From an uncultured Lachnospiraceae bacterium (GTDB lineage Bacteria > Bacillota > Clostridia > Lachnospirales > Lachnospiraceae), in NCBI GenBank assembly GCA_910583835.1, contig CAJTYM010000030.1, positions 1 to 28,235 on the forward strand: a DNA stretch of 28,235 nucleotides, given 5' to 3'. Both the position numbers and the translations under genes were made by a program. The notes under the pieces are model-generated. The model ran no database searches. It saw nothing but the letters and a program-made list of their open reading frames with translations, and had not been told where the DNA came from. Within the stretch, counting starts at the first letter, position 1. Every line of letters starts with the position of its first letter. Positions 14,225 through 23,200 of this stretch are shown here, one piece after another.

Positions 14225-16363
14225 ATGTTCTATAATTTGAATCTGGATGACAAATCTTATAGGGAAATTGAGGCGGACGCGGTATTTCAGATACCGGGGG
14301 AATGCCCGGACTGGACGAATTACAACCAGTCGGACCCGGGCATTATGCTGATTGGGCTGCTTGCATGGCTCAAAGAGATACAGCAGTACCATATCAGCCA
14401 GCTTTGCGGATGGAAACGGCAGAAGTATTTAAAGCTGCTGGGAGTTTCGCTGCGCCGTGCCTTACCAGCAAGAGGGTTTGTGAGTGCAGAGCCACAGGCG
14501 GGATTGTCTGCGCGCCATTTTCCGCTTCTGGCGGGAACGCGTTTTCTGGCAGGAGATATGGAATTTGAGACTGTGAAAAAAGAATGGCTCCATCCGCTGA
14601 AACTCATCGGGGCATACATACTCCGCGGGGAGACATTGGACCGTTACGTCAATATCGGCAATGATATAGAAAAACATATGCGCCTGTATCCGTTTGGGGA
14701 GTGGCCAGAGGAGGGAAATTGCTGCTGTTTTGTGATAGACCGTGCGTTCAGCCAGGATGGGCAGACTGTAGTATCTTTTGGCATCCGCACACAGTATGAG
14801 GTGGCACGCAATAAAATCGAAGGAGATTTCATTCCGCTGGCGCGGCTCAGATGGGAATACCAGTCCCAAGAGGGCTGGGAGGAACTGCCGGTGGACTTCG
14901 ATACAACGTATGCTTTTTTGCAGAGCGGCAAAATTGGCTTCCACCTGCCGCAGGAGATGGTGGAAGATGAGGAATACCAGGCATACCAGATTCGCGTGAC
15001 GCTGGTGGAAAATGATTATGATGTGGCGCCCTTGATTGAGGATATGTATTTTAATGAGATAGAAGTGAGGCAGCAGCATTCCTACTGTGATTTTGAGGAC
15101 TATGAGGTGGCTGTGCCGGATAGAGGGCCACAAGGATATTTGCTTTCCCTGAAATGCGGTATGTTTTTGGCAGTGGACGGACAGGCAGAACTATATATTG
15201 AGAAAGATGGCGGATATTTGCCAGTTCCGATAAAGCATAAAGAGCGCGCAGAGGATGGGGATGTAGTTTTTTTATTTGACAGGCCGGCTTGGGCAGAGGG
15301 TGGCAGGAACTTGTCATGCAGGCTCGCTGTCTATGAGCAGGGATTTTGGGAAAAGCGGGAACTTGGCATGGGCAATGGTTTTGCCAACCAGGAATACAGC
15401 CTGGATATTTCCGGTATCGTCTATGATGCGTTTGAACTTATGGTCTGCGACAGGCAGGATGGCAGGTTTTATCCATACAGCCGTGTGGAGGATTTTGATA
15501 ACTGCAGGCCCCAGGATGAAGTATATGTCCTGGAACCTTTGGCAGACAGCCTGTTATTCGGGAATTGTGAAAATGGAATGGCACCGGATGGGGCAATACG
15601 TGTGCTGCGCCTTAGGGCAAGCAGCGGGAAATCCGGTAATATCAAGGCAGGAAAAATACGCGCATGCCTGCCATATCCAGAACTTTTGGTGGAGCAGAAT
15701 AGGATGACTTATGGCGGCAGGGATAATGAGACCGTGGAGGAATGTTATCAGCGGCTGTGCCGCAGTTTAAAAGAAATCCATAGGGGCGTCACTTATGCCG
15801 ACTATGAGCAGTTGGTAAAAAAGACGCCGGGCCTGCTGATCCGGGACAGTAAAGTAATTCCGGTATCTGCGGGGATGGAAGGACAGGAGAACCAGCAGGA
15901 AAACCAGATTTCCATTGTGGTGCAGCCCTTGAGCTATAAAGAGAGGGATGCGCAGCTGAGCGATAAATACAGGCGGAATTTAGAGCAGATGCTGCTGAAA
16001 AAGAAAATGGTCGGCACGACCATTAAGATTCTTAACCCAGAATATATAGGTATCTCCGTCTATGCGGAAATTGTTATCCAGCCGCATTTTACTGATGCGG
16101 AGGAACGCCTGGAAGAGGCGGTGCGCGCATATCTGGACGAAAAGTCCTGGGAGATTGGCAGGCCGGTTTCCAGCAGCGCGCTTTATGGGATTATAGATAT
16201 CCTGCCCTGTGTGTGGCAGGCGAAATCTCTTTCTGTGGAAGCGAGGGGCAAGGGATTCCGCCACCTGGCAAATGGGGATGTGCAGCTGCCGCCAAATGGA
16301 CTGCCGTATCTGGATGAAATGGATTTTCGCATTTTTACGGCGGGAGGGGCGATGCTGCCTTAA
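14225..16363 (+). CDS. Baseplate wedge protein J, second (Pvc12, gp7/gp6-like)
   Basis: This 712-residue protein is the second putative baseplate assembly protein. Its opening, MFYNLNLDDKSYREIEADAV, then IPGECPDWTNYNQSDPGIML and IGLLAWLKEIQQYHISQL, is characteristic of the shorter J paralogue in CIS operons. A central strand-rich portion (residues about 100-480) precedes the J core, GGRDNETVEECYQRLCRSLK and EIHRGVTYADYEQLVKKTPG (about 497-536). The final part covers IKILNPEYIGISVYAEIVIQ and a short alpha/beta end with ASSALYGIIDILP-like sequence. The start is the ATG at 14225, preceded by AAAGGAG at 14210-14216; an ATG at 14218 is out of frame. It presumably pairs with the 975-residue wedge protein. 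Confidence 0.9.
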   Translation: MFYNLNLDDKSYREIEADAVFQIPGECPDWTNYNQSDPGIMLIGLLAWLKEIQQYHISQLCGWKRQKYLKLLGVSLRRALPARGFVSAEPQAGLSARHFPLLAGTRFLAGDMEFETVKKEWLHPLKLIGAYILRGETLDRYVNIGNDIEKHMRLYPFGEWPEEGNCCCFVIDRAFSQDGQTVVSFGIRTQYEVARNKIEGDFIPLARLRWEYQSQEGWEELPVDFDTTYAFLQSGKIGFHLPQEMVEDEEYQAYQIRVTLVENDYDVAPLIEDMYFNEIEVRQQHSYCDFEDYEVAVPDRGPQGYLLSLKCGMFLAVDGQAELYIEKDGGYLPVPIKHKERAEDGDVVFLFDRPAWAEGGRNLSCRLAVYEQGFWEKRELGMGNGFANQEYSLDISGIVYDAFELMVCDRQDGRFYPYSRVEDFDNCRPQDEVYVLEPLADSLLFGNCENGMAPDGAIRVLRLRASSGKSGNIKAGKIRACLPYPELLVEQNRMTYGGRDNETVEECYQRLCRSLKEIHRGVTYADYEQLVKKTPGLLIRDSKVIPVSAGMEGQENQQENQISIVVQPLSYKERDAQLSDKYRRNLEQMLLKKKMVGTTIKILNPEYIGISVYAEIVIQPHFTDAEERLEEAVRAYLDEKSWEIGRPVSSSALYGIIDILPCVWQAKSLSVEARGKGFRHLANGDVQLPPNGLPYLDEMDFRIFTAGGAMLP

Positions 16364-16410
16364 CCTCTGTTTTGCTTTGACATACCACCATAGACTGAAG
16401 GGGCGATTTT

Positions 16411-17562
16411 GTGGAACAGCTTAGATATTATGTATTTAATAAAAAGAAAGATTTTGTGCTTGGCTGCTCAAAGAATATTCAGGTTACGGAGCAAGGGATT
16501 GCGCTGGAGGCTGGCAAAGAGAGCGGCAGTTTCTTCTCGCGTCTGTTGGACAGCGGGGAGGAAGGCAACCAGTGGCACCGTGCAGTCATCCAGAGCGAGG
16601 GGTTTGGGGATGATTCCATCCAGTTTTATTTTTACTGCAGCGATGAGGAGGGGGTGGCCGTGGATGGCAGGATTTACCGTTGGCAGGAACTGCTGCGGGA
16701 TGAGGATATCTCTGTGGAAAAGAAGCGTAATATCATGAAGCCGTATTTGGCGCATGTTGTGCAGAATCCCCGGGATATACTTCTGTACCATGCCAGAGGG
16801 AGGTATTTATGGGTGGAAATCCAGTTGTTTTGCCAGGCAGGGTTCCATCCTAAAATCCGCCATATGAAAATATATGCCGGGAACCGCAGTTTTCTGTCTT
16901 ACCTGCCGGCGATATACCAGACCGGCGGGAAAGAAGATTTCCTCAGAAGGTTCCTGGGATTGTTTGAAGCCATTTACCAGGATTTTGATGAGAAGATTGC
17001 AGCTTCCACGAAGCAGCTTGACCCTATGTCGGCGGAACCGGAGTTCCTGCATTGGCTGGCAAAATGGGTGGGGGTTGCCAATGCGCATCTGTGGCAGGAT
17101 GACAAGCTGCGGCTTTTGCTGGAAGGGATTGTCAGCAAGAATTTAGTACGCGGCACCCGGGAATATATGGAGCACATGGTCAGCACTTTTACCGGGGAAC
17201 GCCCATTTCTGCTGGAATACTGCGATATTGAGCAGTATCGGGGGAATGAAATCCCATACCGCAGCTTAAAACAGCTTTATGCATACGGACCTTATGAGGT
17301 GAGTGTGCTTGTAAGGGAACAGGCGGTGCCCTCGCTGCGGGAACAGCATGCATTGAAGAAGATGATTGAGGACATGAAGCCCGCGCATATCAGGATTCAC
17401 CTGGTTATCATGCGTCCGGGGATTACCTTGGGGCAGAGCGTGTATGTGGGCGTAAACAGCGTGTTGGCAGCTTATGAGCGTGCAAACTTGAGCGGCATGG
17501 CATCAATTCCGTCTATGGTGGGCGAGGTCCAAACTCAGGCAAAGGAGGAAAAGGAAGAATGA
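16411..17562 (+). CDS. Phage tail protein I-like baseplate protein with N-terminal extension
   Basis: In this 383-residue protein, residues about 160-345 resemble the P2 gpI / phage tail protein family of CIS loci. The region begins RSFLSYLPAIYQTGGKEDFL and continues RRFLGLFEAIYQDFDEKIAA. It then holds DPMSAEPEFLHWLAKWVGVA, RLLLEGIVSKNLVRGTREYM and PAHIRIHLVIM. In tails, gpI sits at the outer edge of the wedge and attaches fibres. The first 150 residues form a separate beta-rich module of unknown function. The C-terminal 35 residues are Ala/Glu-rich and probably flexible. The GTG at 16411 is the start (AAGGGGCG at 16398-16405). The stop overlaps the next ATG (ATGA). No tail-fibre gene follows within the window. 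Confidence 0.88.
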   Translation: MEQLRYYVFNKKKDFVLGCSKNIQVTEQGIALEAGKESGSFFSRLLDSGEEGNQWHRAVIQSEGFGDDSIQFYFYCSDEEGVAVDGRIYRWQELLRDEDISVEKKRNIMKPYLAHVVQNPRDILLYHARGRYLWVEIQLFCQAGFHPKIRHMKIYAGNRSFLSYLPAIYQTGGKEDFLRRFLGLFEAIYQDFDEKIAASTKQLDPMSAEPEFLHWLAKWVGVANAHLWQDDKLRLLLEGIVSKNLVRGTREYMEHMVSTFTGERPFLLEYCDIEQYRGNEIPYRSLKQLYAYGPYEVSVLVREQAVPSLREQHALKKMIEDMKPAHIRIHLVIMRPGITLGQSVYVGVNSVLAAYERANLSGMASIPSMVGEVQTQAKEEKEE

Positions 17563-19286
17563 AGAATTTAAAAAGCTTTCCCTTTGAAAGGAACCGTTAT
17601 TTCTATGGGAAGCTGTTATCGGTAGAGGATTTTGAGACGGAACAGAAATATTTTAATGACAAGCGCAGGACAATCAACCGTTTTCTTTTTGGCTCCGGTG
17701 TGGTCTGCGGTCTTGGCGTTGTGGAAGTTGACGATGAGAGCATCTCTGTGGAACGGGGGCTGGCTCTGGATTTTGCAGGGCGTGAGATTGTCTTGGACGA
17801 ACCGGCAGTGCGTAAGATTACGGAACTGGAAGGCTATGGCGGCGAGCAGGACGCAGATTTCTACTATCTGTGCCTGGAATACCGGGAGGAAGCAGCGGAG
17901 CTTATGCATAATGTGACGGGCGCTGCCAGCAAGAACAGCAGTGAGTATAACAAATATAAAGAGGGCTACCGTCTGTTTGTCACCCAGGAAGAGCCGGAAC
18001 GCGAGATGTTTTCTCCCTCCAGGCTCTATGAAGAGCGCAGGACCGTATATCATGGGCAGGGTATCCGTATCCGCCATGTGCTGCCGAGGTTTTTGGAACT
18101 GGGGAAAGATACTGTTTTGCAGATAGAGGTGGAACATGATGGTGAACAGGAATTTTCTTTTGAATATGAACTGGAACTGTCGTTTCTGACAGGCAATGAT
18201 GGAAACAGGGTGTATGTCCGTTTTGAAGAAAAAGACTGGGCAAAGGATAAAAAATACAGGCTGGAAATTCCCTTAAAAGCTGCCAGCGTATCGGATGTGC
18301 AAGCGGAGATTGCCCTGGTAAAAGACAGTTTTAAGCTGCATGTAGGGGGCAGGGACTACAGCGCTGCAGAACCTTGTGTCAGCCAGGCCCTCATCAGCAG
18401 CCTGGACGACTATGAGGCGCTGCAGGAACAGTATTATAAGACGGCAATGGATGACATTATGGGCAGTACGTTCCGGCAGGGTATTTACCTGGCAAAAATC
18501 AAGGTGGTACGTGCCGGCGGGGTCTGCCTGATTGACCATATTGAACCCTTGCCTTTTGCACAGAAGATCATGCATACGGAAGTTTCCGCGGCAATGATTG
18601 GCAGGCTTGTGGACGATGTGAAAAAAATCAAGCAGGACAGGCTGATGGAGGAGGAAAATAAAAAGGGCGGCAAGGAGCAAAAACCGCTGAAAGCCGCCTA
18701 TGGGGAGGTTGTCTTTGAAGTCGGGCATATGCGCCCGGGAGAAATCCTCTATTCCGATGAAATCGTACATGGCTTGGGTTTTGGACCGGTTACGGTTGTG
18801 CTCAGTTATGAAGTCGAAGATGGATTTGCCGGAAATTCCCAGATAATGTTTGGCGATTCCTCCCTGTTCCAGAGCGAGAGCGGGTTTGCGGCCTCCCTGG
18901 GAGCGAAGCTGGAGCCAGAGCAGGGGACGTTTGAAATCGCCATGAAGATTATCAGAAACAGCAGTGCAAAGCGGGTGCAGGTACATTGGACAGTTTTGCG
19001 CAATGAGGCGCAGAAGCCCCAGTTGGCAAAGAAAAAGCATATCTGTATCCAGCCGGACAATCCCAATGTGTTCGTGGGCGACAGCGTGGTATTTACGGCT
19101 GTGATGGAGGGATTTAACGATGAGCGCCTGAAATGGAAAATCAAGGACCCTAATGGAGGGACCATAAACAAGAACGGCAAGTACACAGCGCCGGAGACGC
19201 CGGGGATTTACCATATAACGGTTACCAGCCAGGCATACCCCAAAGTGCAGGCGTCAACATTTGTAGTAGTACGTGAGAGAGAGTGA
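17559..19286 (+). CDS. CIS-associated protein with FYGKLL-type N-terminus and C-terminal Ig-like domain
   Basis: This 575-residue protein opens with RNRYFYGKLLSVEDFETEQK, then YFNDKRRTINRFLFGSGVVC and GLGVVEVDDESISVERGLAL. From memory, this N-terminal module recurs in otherwise uncharacterised proteins of bacterial CIS clusters. The middle (about residues 110-490) is mixed and strand-rich, with a charged loop (EEENKKGGKEQKP, about 363-375). The last 80 residues look like a bacterial Ig-like domain, from KHICIQPDNPNVFVGDSVVF through LKWKIKDPNGGTINKNGKYT to YHITVTSQAYP. Such domains usually mediate binding at exposed ends. I infer a peripheral baseplate or fibre-like role from its place after gpI. 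It starts at an ATG overlapping the previous stop, with AAGGAGG at 17542-17548. No signal peptide or membrane segment is visible. Confidence 0.7.
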   Translation: MKNLKSFPFERNRYFYGKLLSVEDFETEQKYFNDKRRTINRFLFGSGVVCGLGVVEVDDESISVERGLALDFAGREIVLDEPAVRKITELEGYGGEQDADFYYLCLEYREEAAELMHNVTGAASKNSSEYNKYKEGYRLFVTQEEPEREMFSPSRLYEERRTVYHGQGIRIRHVLPRFLELGKDTVLQIEVEHDGEQEFSFEYELELSFLTGNDGNRVYVRFEEKDWAKDKKYRLEIPLKAASVSDVQAEIALVKDSFKLHVGGRDYSAAEPCVSQALISSLDDYEALQEQYYKTAMDDIMGSTFRQGIYLAKIKVVRAGGVCLIDHIEPLPFAQKIMHTEVSAAMIGRLVDDVKKIKQDRLMEEENKKGGKEQKPLKAAYGEVVFEVGHMRPGEILYSDEIVHGLGFGPVTVVLSYEVEDGFAGNSQIMFGDSSLFQSESGFAASLGAKLEPEQGTFEIAMKIIRNSSAKRVQVHWTVLRNEAQKPQLAKKKHICIQPDNPNVFVGDSVVFTAVMEGFNDERLKWKIKDPNGGTINKNGKYTAPETPGIYHITVTSQAYPKVQASTFVVVRERE

Positions 19287-20167
19287 GTCAGATGGTAATT
19301 AAGTTTCAGGACACGCAGTATGAACTGATTTCAAAAATTAAGACGGCATGCTCCGGGGACATTGATTTGTACGCGGCATGTGAAGCTTCCCGGCAGGACA
19401 GCACAATTTATACCGTTGCCTGTATCAATGACATGGAGCTGGCGAGGAAGCTGATTCCTGTGACAACGAAGAAAAATATCAATTACACGTTTAAAGACCT
19501 CCATGCCAGTTTCAATGCGGATGGCAGGTACTATATCGTATTTAGCCATGCCAAAGGAAAGACCTTGCAGCAAGCCTTGGAGAAAGGCAATTACAGCCTG
19601 CAGGAGCGTCTGCTGTTGATGAAGAATATCTATGCGCGGATTTTTCTGCTCAACATGCCGGAATGCTTCCTCTATGAAGTATTGCGCAAAGATAATATCG
19701 TGGTGGATGATGATTTGAGCGTCCATTTCAATTATTTTTTTACGGATATAGATTATTATTGGAAAGTGCAGGAGCGGGACTGCATGAACCGGGTAAATGG
19801 GCTGGTGTATGAGCTGTTTGCCAGAGAGATAGAGCAGAAAAGCTCGCGGGAACTGATGAAGTATGCGCGGGACATGGCGGAGGGGCGTTTTGCTTATCTG
19901 TGGGACTGCTATGTGGCGTATGACAATATTTATGAGTCTGTGCTGACGAAAAGCGAACAGCAGCAATTAAAGCCCGGGCGCATCTGGTGGCGTGCCTGGG
20001 AGAGCTTTAAGAAAGTGTTTCCGAAAGTAAGGACGGTGCTTGCCGCCGCGCTGATTGTTTCGGCGGCTGCTTATTTGCTGTTTACCTTGCCGAACCCGGT
20101 TTTGTCGGACAAAGGGGTTTCTTTTCCGCAGATTGGGACCTTAGATATTAAGGAAAGGGCAAAGTGA
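19283..20167 (+). CDS. Single-pass membrane protein with degenerate kinase-like cytosolic domain
   Basis: This 294-residue protein has a cytosolic part of about 250 residues, one hydrophobic helix (251-269, TVLAAALIVSAAAYLLFTL) and a 25-residue tail. Basic residues before the helix (SFKKVFPKVR) predict N-in topology. The soluble part follows a protein-kinase-like order. A hinge-like YYIVFSHAKGKTLQQAL (83-99) comes first, then a helix (107-123) and a catalytic-loop-like LRKDNIVVDDDLSVHFNYFF (134-153). The HRD triad and DFG are absent, so any kinase fold would be a pseudokinase. Membrane-anchored pseudokinase architecture recalls EssB/YukC of type VII secretion, but no homology is established. 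The GTG at 19283 overlaps the previous stop (GTGA); an ATG at 19292 is an alternative start. The structural assignment is tentative. Confidence 0.5.
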   Translation: MSQMVIKFQDTQYELISKIKTACSGDIDLYAACEASRQDSTIYTVACINDMELARKLIPVTTKKNINYTFKDLHASFNADGRYYIVFSHAKGKTLQQALEKGNYSLQERLLLMKNIYARIFLLNMPECFLYEVLRKDNIVVDDDLSVHFNYFFTDIDYYWKVQERDCMNRVNGLVYELFAREIEQKSSRELMKYARDMAEGRFAYLWDCYVAYDNIYESVLTKSEQQQLKPGRIWWRAWESFKKVFPKVRTVLAAALIVSAAAYLLFTLPNPVLSDKGVSFPQIGTLDIKERAK

Positions 20168-20201
20168 GTGTTTTAAAGAAACACTGATTAAATCAGCGTT
20201 T
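20167..20201. other. Nested inverted repeats between pseudokinase-like and MORN genes
   Basis: AGTGTTT (20167-20173) pairs with AAACACT (20179-20185). The second arm also belongs to a near-palindrome, AAACACTGATT (20179-20189) against AATCAGCGTTT (20191-20201), with one mismatch. The two structures are mutually exclusive. The 75-nt gap that holds them is the longest between the baseplate genes and DUF4255. It could be an operator, a weak terminator or an mRNA processing site. There is no T-run after it. Confidence 0.55.
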
Positions 20202-20242
20202 CCCTAGAATTTTAGAGATAACCCGGATGGGAGGGATGAAGT

Positions 20243-23200
20243 ATGCAGGGTGGATTGATTGGCCGCACAGCCAGAAGGCTGTCCCATATTTTGATGGCGC
20301 CGGTTCAGGTAGTCATCCGTAAAGGAAAGCGGATGCTCAGCCCGGATTCTTTTGCCTCTAAGGTATTGAGTGATGTGCGCAAGGGGATCAACCAGAAAAA
20401 GGATAAGAAAGAGCGCTCCATACAGGATTATTTTTCCTTTGGGCATTATTATGTGCTTAAGAGGATGGTTTATGTTATCCTGCTCGCCTCGCTGATTCTT
20501 CCTGTTCTGTATCTGAAACTGCTGCATCCCATTGTGGTGTCGCATTTTTTCACCAAGTCTATGGTGGTAAATTCGCCGGAGATGATTGGCTATACTGGGA
20601 AGGTGGAACTCTTTTCTGAGGATGGCAAGACCATGATTTTCAAGGGCAGCATGGAAGAGGGACGGATCAATGGCAAGGGGCAGCTTTATACATATGAAGG
20701 GTCGCTTTTATACGAGGGCAATTTTGAGATGGAAGCGTACTCAGGCGAGGGTGAGCTTTACTATGAAAATACAGACGTGCTCTGCTATAAGGGAACGTTT
20801 CTTTTAAACCTGTATGATGGGCAGGGGCTTCTCTACGATGAGCAGGGAAACCTGGAATATAAGGGAGAGTTTAAAAACGGTATCTATGAGGGGACAGGAA
20901 CGCTGTATTTCCCCAATGGCCAGGAGGAATATGTAGGCACGTTTGCCAAGGGGGAAATGGAAGGGAGCGGGACGCTCTACAATGAAGAAGGGAATGTGGT
21001 AGCCGAGGGGGCTTTTGAGAATGGGCAGCCCTTGCTACAGGAGGCTGTTTTGGCGGATGAAGACGGTAATGTCCTTTACGAGGGAACGGTCAATGCTGAG
21101 GGCGAATACCAGGGAGAAGGGAAGTTATATGAGGATGGAGCGCTTGCGTATGAAGGGGATTTCGTAGATGGCAAAAAAGAAGGCTCCGGAACGGAATACG
21201 ATGAAAATGGCACGATGGTATACGATGGAGAATTTGTAAACGATAAATATGAAGGGGAAGGTAAGCTTTATGCCAGCGCAGCCGCCGGAGCGGCGGATGC
21301 GGGTGCAGGTTCCAGTGCGGGTTCTGGGGAAGCCGGAGGAGGAAATGCGTCTGGAGGAAGTGATAGTAGCGCGGGAACAGGAAGCGGAACAGAAGCCGGA
21401 GGAAGTGATAGTAGCGCAGGAACAGGAAGCGGGAACGCAGCCGGGGGAAGCGGAAGCGCAGCCGGGGGCGGAAACACAGCCGGAGGAAGCGGAACAGAAA
21501 CCGGAGGAAGTGATAGTAGCGCAGGAACAGGAAGCGGAAGCGCAGCCGGAGGAAGCGGAAGCGCAGCCGGAGGAAGCGGGAATGCAGCCGGGGGAGGAAA
21601 TGGAAGTGCCACCGGAGGAAGCGGGAACGCAGCCGGGGGAAGCGATAGCAGCGCAGGAACAGGAAGCGGAAGCACAGCCGGAGGAAGCGGAAGCGCAGCC
21701 GGAGGAAGCGGAAGCACAGCCGGAGGAAGCGGAAGCGCAGCCGGAGGAGGAAGCACAGCCGGAGGCGGAAATGCAGCCGGAGGAGGAAGCGGAAGCGCAG
21801 CCGGAGGAAGCGATAGCAGCGCAGGAACAGGAAGCGGAAACGCAGCCGGAGGCGGCGGAAATGCAGCCGGAGGAGGAAGCGGAAGCACAGCCGGAGGAAG
21901 CGGGAATGCAGCCGGAGGAAGCGGGAATGCAGCCGGAGGAAGTGATAGTAGCACAGGAACAGGAAGCGGGAACGCAGCCGGGGGAAGCGGAAGCGTAGCC
22001 GGAGGAGGAAGCACAGCCGGAGGAGGAAGCACAGCCGGGGGCGGGAATGCGGCCGGGGGCGGAAGCGGAAATGCAGCCGGAGGAAATGGAAGTGTAGCCG
22101 GAGGAAGCGGAAGCACAGCTGGGGGCGGGAATGCAGCCGGAGGAAGCGGAAGCACAGCCGGAGGAAATGGAAGCACAGCCGGAGGAAGCGGGAGCACAGC
22201 CGGGGGAAATGGAAGTGCAGCTGGGGGAAGCAATAGCAGCGCAGGAACGTCAGCCGGGGGAAGCGGAAGCGCAGCCGGAGGCGGGAATGCAGCCGGAGGA
22301 AGCGGAAGCACAGCCGGAGGAAGCGATAGCAGTGCAGGAACAGGAAGCGGAAACGTAGCCGGAGGAAGCGATAGCAGCGCGGGAACAGGAAGCGGAAACG
22401 CAGATGGAACAGCCGGAAGTGCAGATTCTGCCAATACCGGGGAAGCCGGAGGAAGCGGGAGCACAGCCGGAGGAAATGGAAGTGTAGCCGGAGGAAGCGA
22501 TAGCAGCGCAGGAGGAGGAAGCGGAAACGCAGATGGAACAGCCGGGGATGCCCAGGAAAGTGAAGCGCCAGAAAGTATCCTCATTTATGAAGGAAGCTTT
22601 GTAAATGGGGAAAAGGAAGGCGTTGGCACTGCTTACGATATGGATGGCAATACCATCTTTGAGGGGGAATTTGTAAAAGGCGAATACGAAGGGGATGGCA
22701 AGCTGTATGAAAACGGCATTCCCGTCTATGAGGGAGGCTTTGTGGATGGCGAGTATGAGGGAAAAGGGAAGACCTATGATGAAACCGGGAAACTCGTCTA
22801 TGATGGGGCATTTGCTGAGGGCAAGAAGGAGGGCATCGGCAAAGCTTACAATGACAAAGGGCAGCTTGTCTATGATGGCACCTTTAAAGCAGACCAATAC
22901 GATGGCACTGGCAAACTCTATGATGTGGACAAAGGAGTCGTAATTTATGACGGCAGTTTTGTGGATGGTCTGTATCAGGGGGAAGGAAAACTCACGGATG
23001 CAGAGACAGGTCAGCTCGTCTATGAAGGGGAATTTTATCAGGGAAATTACAGCGGAACCGGAAAGCTCTACCATATTCCTAATGGAATTTTGATTTACGA
23101 TGGAGGATTCCTCAAGGGGAAGTATTATGGACAGGGAAAGCTGTGGGACGAGAATGGAAACCTGCTCTATAAAGGGAGTTTCTTAAATGGCGTATATTAT

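Noticed and set aside
21268..22584. A 438-codon open frame on the minus strand and a 249-codon frame on + in another phase, across the Gly/Ser/Ala block
   Set aside because: Both give pure low-complexity peptides (Pro/Leu/Ala or Gln/Pro/Glu) that mirror the repeat. Neither has a ribosome site, and the MORN frame is continuous on both sides.
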